A DNA stretch of 64,000 nt from Lepidurus packardi. Taxonomy: Eukaryota; Arthropoda; Branchiopoda; Notostraca; Triopsidae. How positions within the stretch are numbered: the stretch's first letter is position 1; each line of letters starts with the position of its first letter. A program made the translations under genes and the position numbers. Shown here piece after piece: positions 60,972 to 64,000 of the stretch. Location: assembly GCA_023053545.1 (NCBI GenBank), contig JAKZAN010000005.1, positions 1,984,001 to 2,048,000 of the forward strand, in the 5' to 3' direction. The notes below the pieces were generated by a model that saw only the letters and a list, made by a program, of their open reading frames with translations, ran no database searches and was not told the DNA's origin.

Positions 60972-63900
60972 AGCCAGATGCAATGAGAGAAGCTTGTCAA
61001 GCACCTCCATATGTGAGAACGGAGGGCGTGTCGTCTTCCTCTGTTCAAAGTACTGCATGCAATTAAATGAAGAGGGGCCAAGACACTCTTGGAAGGCTAT
61101 AATCGAGTTAACGAAGCCAATCCACTCCTTTTAATGACAGCGGTGCTCCCTTACCAGCCTCCAGAGACGGATCTAGCTGGCATAAACGCCCAAGCCGGCA
61201 CATATTAACGTGTTAGGGCTAGTTATTCTCATAACAGGACAACTTTGGTCCTACACGCCTATGTTTCCTTCCTTTTCTGCCCTGTCTCTCAAAGAAAAAA
61301 ACGAAAATTACTTTGCTTCACTTTGCTTTAAGAAAAAAACTTGTTTATCGCATAACCAAACAGCCGAATTTTTGTTTCCTTTTCTTTTTCATCTCTCCCT
61401 CTTCATTTTTAAAAGCATGTTAAATAGTTTGTCCAGCAAGAAATTATACAAGTTTGACTCATTTGCATAGTTGTGTTGTTCGCTTTTAAACTGGTCCCTC
61501 TTGTCGCTATTTCTTGGTCGAATGACCCTGGTCCCCGAAGTGGGAAACGTCATTCTAAACGTCCCTTTTCGTTCTCGTCTCCTGTTCCTGATTTTCCTAA
61601 CGCTGTCACACGTCATGTCCATTCGGCACAGGAAAATGACACCGCAAAATGGCTTTTCTCTCTCCGTCCCTCTCGATCTTTTCGATTATTATTTCGTTGA
61701 TTATTTTTATTATTTCGATGATTATTTCGTTGACTATTTCGATTATTATTTCGTTGATTATCTCTGTAATTCAATACACTGTAGTTGAGGATCAAACCCC
61801 CTCCCCCCCAAAAAAAAAGTATATCGGAAAGGTATAGAAAGGTCCAGGAGTAGATGAAAGGGATTTCGTTGTGCTGTGAGCTTATTTTTCCCATTATTGA
61901 TTCCGAAGGACGAGTCCTTTACATTGGTCAGCTTGTGTTCTCCGGGTGTCAAGATGATCATATCGGCCTGTCCATCAAAAGACTTTCAAAAGAGGCTGCT
62001 AGCTTTTTTATTTCTATATATAAAAACTAGCCTCTCGCTCTTGGACGCTACTTTTTTTTCGCTCCCAGGTCTACTATTAAAGATTTGCTGCTTCAGCACA
62101 ACTTTTCACGGATGGCCAATTCAATTCATACTTCGTGTGAACAAGGACGCGAGAAAAGACAAGGGACCATTGCCTCAAACAGGCGGACGTATTAGTCGAA
62201 CACCGTTTTCAGCACGTTCGTACAATGCCAACCGTGAAAACTCTTGCCATATTATTTTTATTTCGACTCCTTTTTGGTGATTTTTCTATACATTTTGGGC
62301 CATACGGTTAAGACTCTTTAAGGTTACGTATTTTTATGTTACTTTTTTATACGGCGATTGGTTTTTCACAAGAGTTAGGGTTGTTGTGATCGTCCACCCA
62401 TCCCATTAAGGAAATGGGCGCGTGTTTTTCTTGATGTTGCAAAAAGGAAGGAATCACCATGATGTGGTGGTTTGGGAACACGAGTGTTTATTGATCCTGC
62501 TCCATGATTAGAGTGATAGCTTATGCGGGATCAATACATGTTTGGGTCCTTTGGAGCGGACCACTAGATACGAAAAAGTCGGAGGTATTATAACCCCAAA
62601 GGTTTGAGTTAATAACGGATTTGCAGCCGACGTAATAGTAGACCAGCACCCAAGATTTAGACAAAGGGGGAAAACGGATTCCCAAATGCAGCCTTATATG
62701 ATCATGTAGGCAAAAAGAGGCAATACAACACCGTCTAGGCAAACCCAGCCTTGTATAAGCAGCACTTAAGCATGATCATGATCGGCGTATCATATCCTAT
62801 GACAGGGTTCTCTTTATTGGGATGGTATAAACTGACGAGTGATTTAGACAACCAACAACCCTAAAAAAAGGGAAAAAAGTTATATGTCTAGGACAGGAAA
62901 CCGCAGAACGTTGCCATTCAGCTAACAACAACGGATTGATTTACAAGAAACCCTTCTCAATTTCCTTTTTATCTTAACCACAGGGAAAAGAATGAATAGC
63001 TTAAGGTTTAAAAGGCTTCCGAGTGAAGCAAAAAGTAACCAATATTAAGTCAAAACACCAACAATGTTATCCCAAATGTATGATCGCGTTTCCTCAGGTT
63101 TACCGACCGAAATTTTCACATTTTTCGGAATTTTCCGAAACCATACGGACAGGCGTCGAATTCGTAGCGTTGGTGTCCGCCTGCGTTCCCAAAGGCGCAA
63201 TAATGAATTACGGCAACCCGACAGAAGGACGACGGTATACTCAACTTAAGGACTATGAACCCTAACTTAAGGACGACAGACCCCGACAGAAGCACGACAA
63301 TAATCGCTAGCACCACGGACATGGCGTTTGGATGATCTTCCTGAGTCTTTCGAGTCCTTAAGTCGGGGTTAGGCCTTTTGTCGGGTCGTCCTTATGTCTA
63401 CGTAACTGCATAATAAAAAGTAGCCAAAGCGAATGTGGCTCCTTTAGTGGGACTTTTAAAGAAAAGATGGAATAAAAAAGTAGTATAATAACCATCCGGA
63501 ACGAATGAAATTGGTTGGCGACACTTGGTGCAAATGCAAAAGTGGAAACGGCAAAATAGCTTGTATAGGGGATTTCTACCCATTCTCTAAGCGCTCCAAA
63601 GGGACTTGTTATCATTGCACCGAATTTCTCTTTCATTAAAGCATGGAGAAAGAGAGAGAGAAGGGACTCGTCAAGCACGAAGTCGCTCTTTACTTTGTTA
63701 TCTAGTTTGAGAAGTTAATTAATATTTCAATTGGAGCAAACGGGATTGGGAGCGTGAGGATCGAAACCAAAAAGCTAAAGAGCTAAAGGGGGGACGACGT
63801 TCCTCGTTATGTTGTCTTTCTATCTTTTGATTCATTTTGGTGTGGTGTCTTCCGTCGTCTCTTGTGTGCTTTCGCTTGACAAAGAGTATTTCCCCAATCT

Positions 63901-64000
63901 TGGAAACTCGCCCTGCACCCATCTGCTGCCCCTTTTCTCCCTCTGTCGCTACGTATTCTGTCATCAAGAGAGCTGATGGAACCAGTCTGCATATGAAGTA
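60972..64000. other. Intergenic, no gene recognised
   Basis: Holds an ATTATTTCGTTG-type tandem repeat (61679-61763), a C-T-C-A homopolymer junction (61797-61818) and several short copies of a CCGACAGAAGGACGAC word near 63221-63400. No gene was supported up to the window end. Confidence 0.35.
61679..61763. repeat. Degenerate tandem repeat of ATTATTTCGTTG-like units
   Basis: Units of about 12 bp (TTCGATTATTAT, TTCGTTGATTAT, TTCGATGATTAT, TTCGTTGACTAT) follow one another. All frames translate to biased Asp/Tyr/Phe or Asn/Arg strings, so the open frames here are repeat artefacts. Confidence 0.8.

Noticed and set aside
61613-61894. Asn/Arg-repeat open frame
   Set aside because: It is a translation of the ATTATTTCGTTG microsatellite in one frame, with biased strings in all other frames.
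1-64000. CRISPR arrays, operons, bacterial promoters, rRNA or tRNA genes
   Set aside because: The DNA is clearly eukaryotic with spliced genes; no spaced short direct repeats or convincing tRNA boxes were seen, though a tRNA could be missed by eye.

Overview
The window is nuclear DNA of an invertebrate animal. Short spliced introns with GT/AG borders, metazoan gene families, Tigger/pogo and hAT-like DNA transposons and an LTR all point to that. A protostome, probably an arthropod or crustacean-like lineage, is my best guess; the sequence alone does not fix the species. Three conserved multi-exon genes could be assembled exon by exon with continuous reading frames.

Layout. 1-16.6 kb: no supportable gene; tandem duplications, AT-rich repeat blocks, a perfect 85-bp palindrome and homopolymers. 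16.65-26.6 kb (+): a 30-exon unconventional myosin of about 2,238 residues (motor, three IQ motifs, charged helix, proline-rich linker, MyTH4-FERM-MyTH4-FERM, no SH3 seen), with a decayed Tigger copy in intron 17. 27.7-29.7 kb (-): a Tigger transposon with an intact 538-residue transposase ORF whose third catalytic Asp is Asn. 30.07-31.35 kb: a 1,289-bp foldback element with roughly 290-bp terminal inverted repeats and a perfect 8-bp target duplication. 31.55-33.35 kb (+): nine-exon mitochondrial succinyl-CoA ligase beta subunit (GDP-forming type). 33.74-34.01 kb: a solo LTR with a 4-bp target duplication. 35.7-52.3 kb (-): an 11-exon copper type II monooxygenase of the MOXD1/DBH family, whose first intron is 11.7 kb and holds several MITE-like elements. 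52.5-64 kb: no supportable gene; upstream DNA of the monooxygenase with repeats.

The three genes show no functional link: an actin motor, a TCA-cycle enzyme and a secretory-pathway copper enzyme. What stands out is the density of small mobile elements with readable boundaries, including one MITE nested in another repeat whose relative elsewhere in the window shows the empty site, and three active-site or regulatory substitutions: Asn at the myosin TEDS position, Thr for the CuM methionine in the monooxygenase, and Asn for the third Asp of the transposase. Exon borders were deduced by eye from splice signals, frame continuity and family conservation; no transcript data were used.
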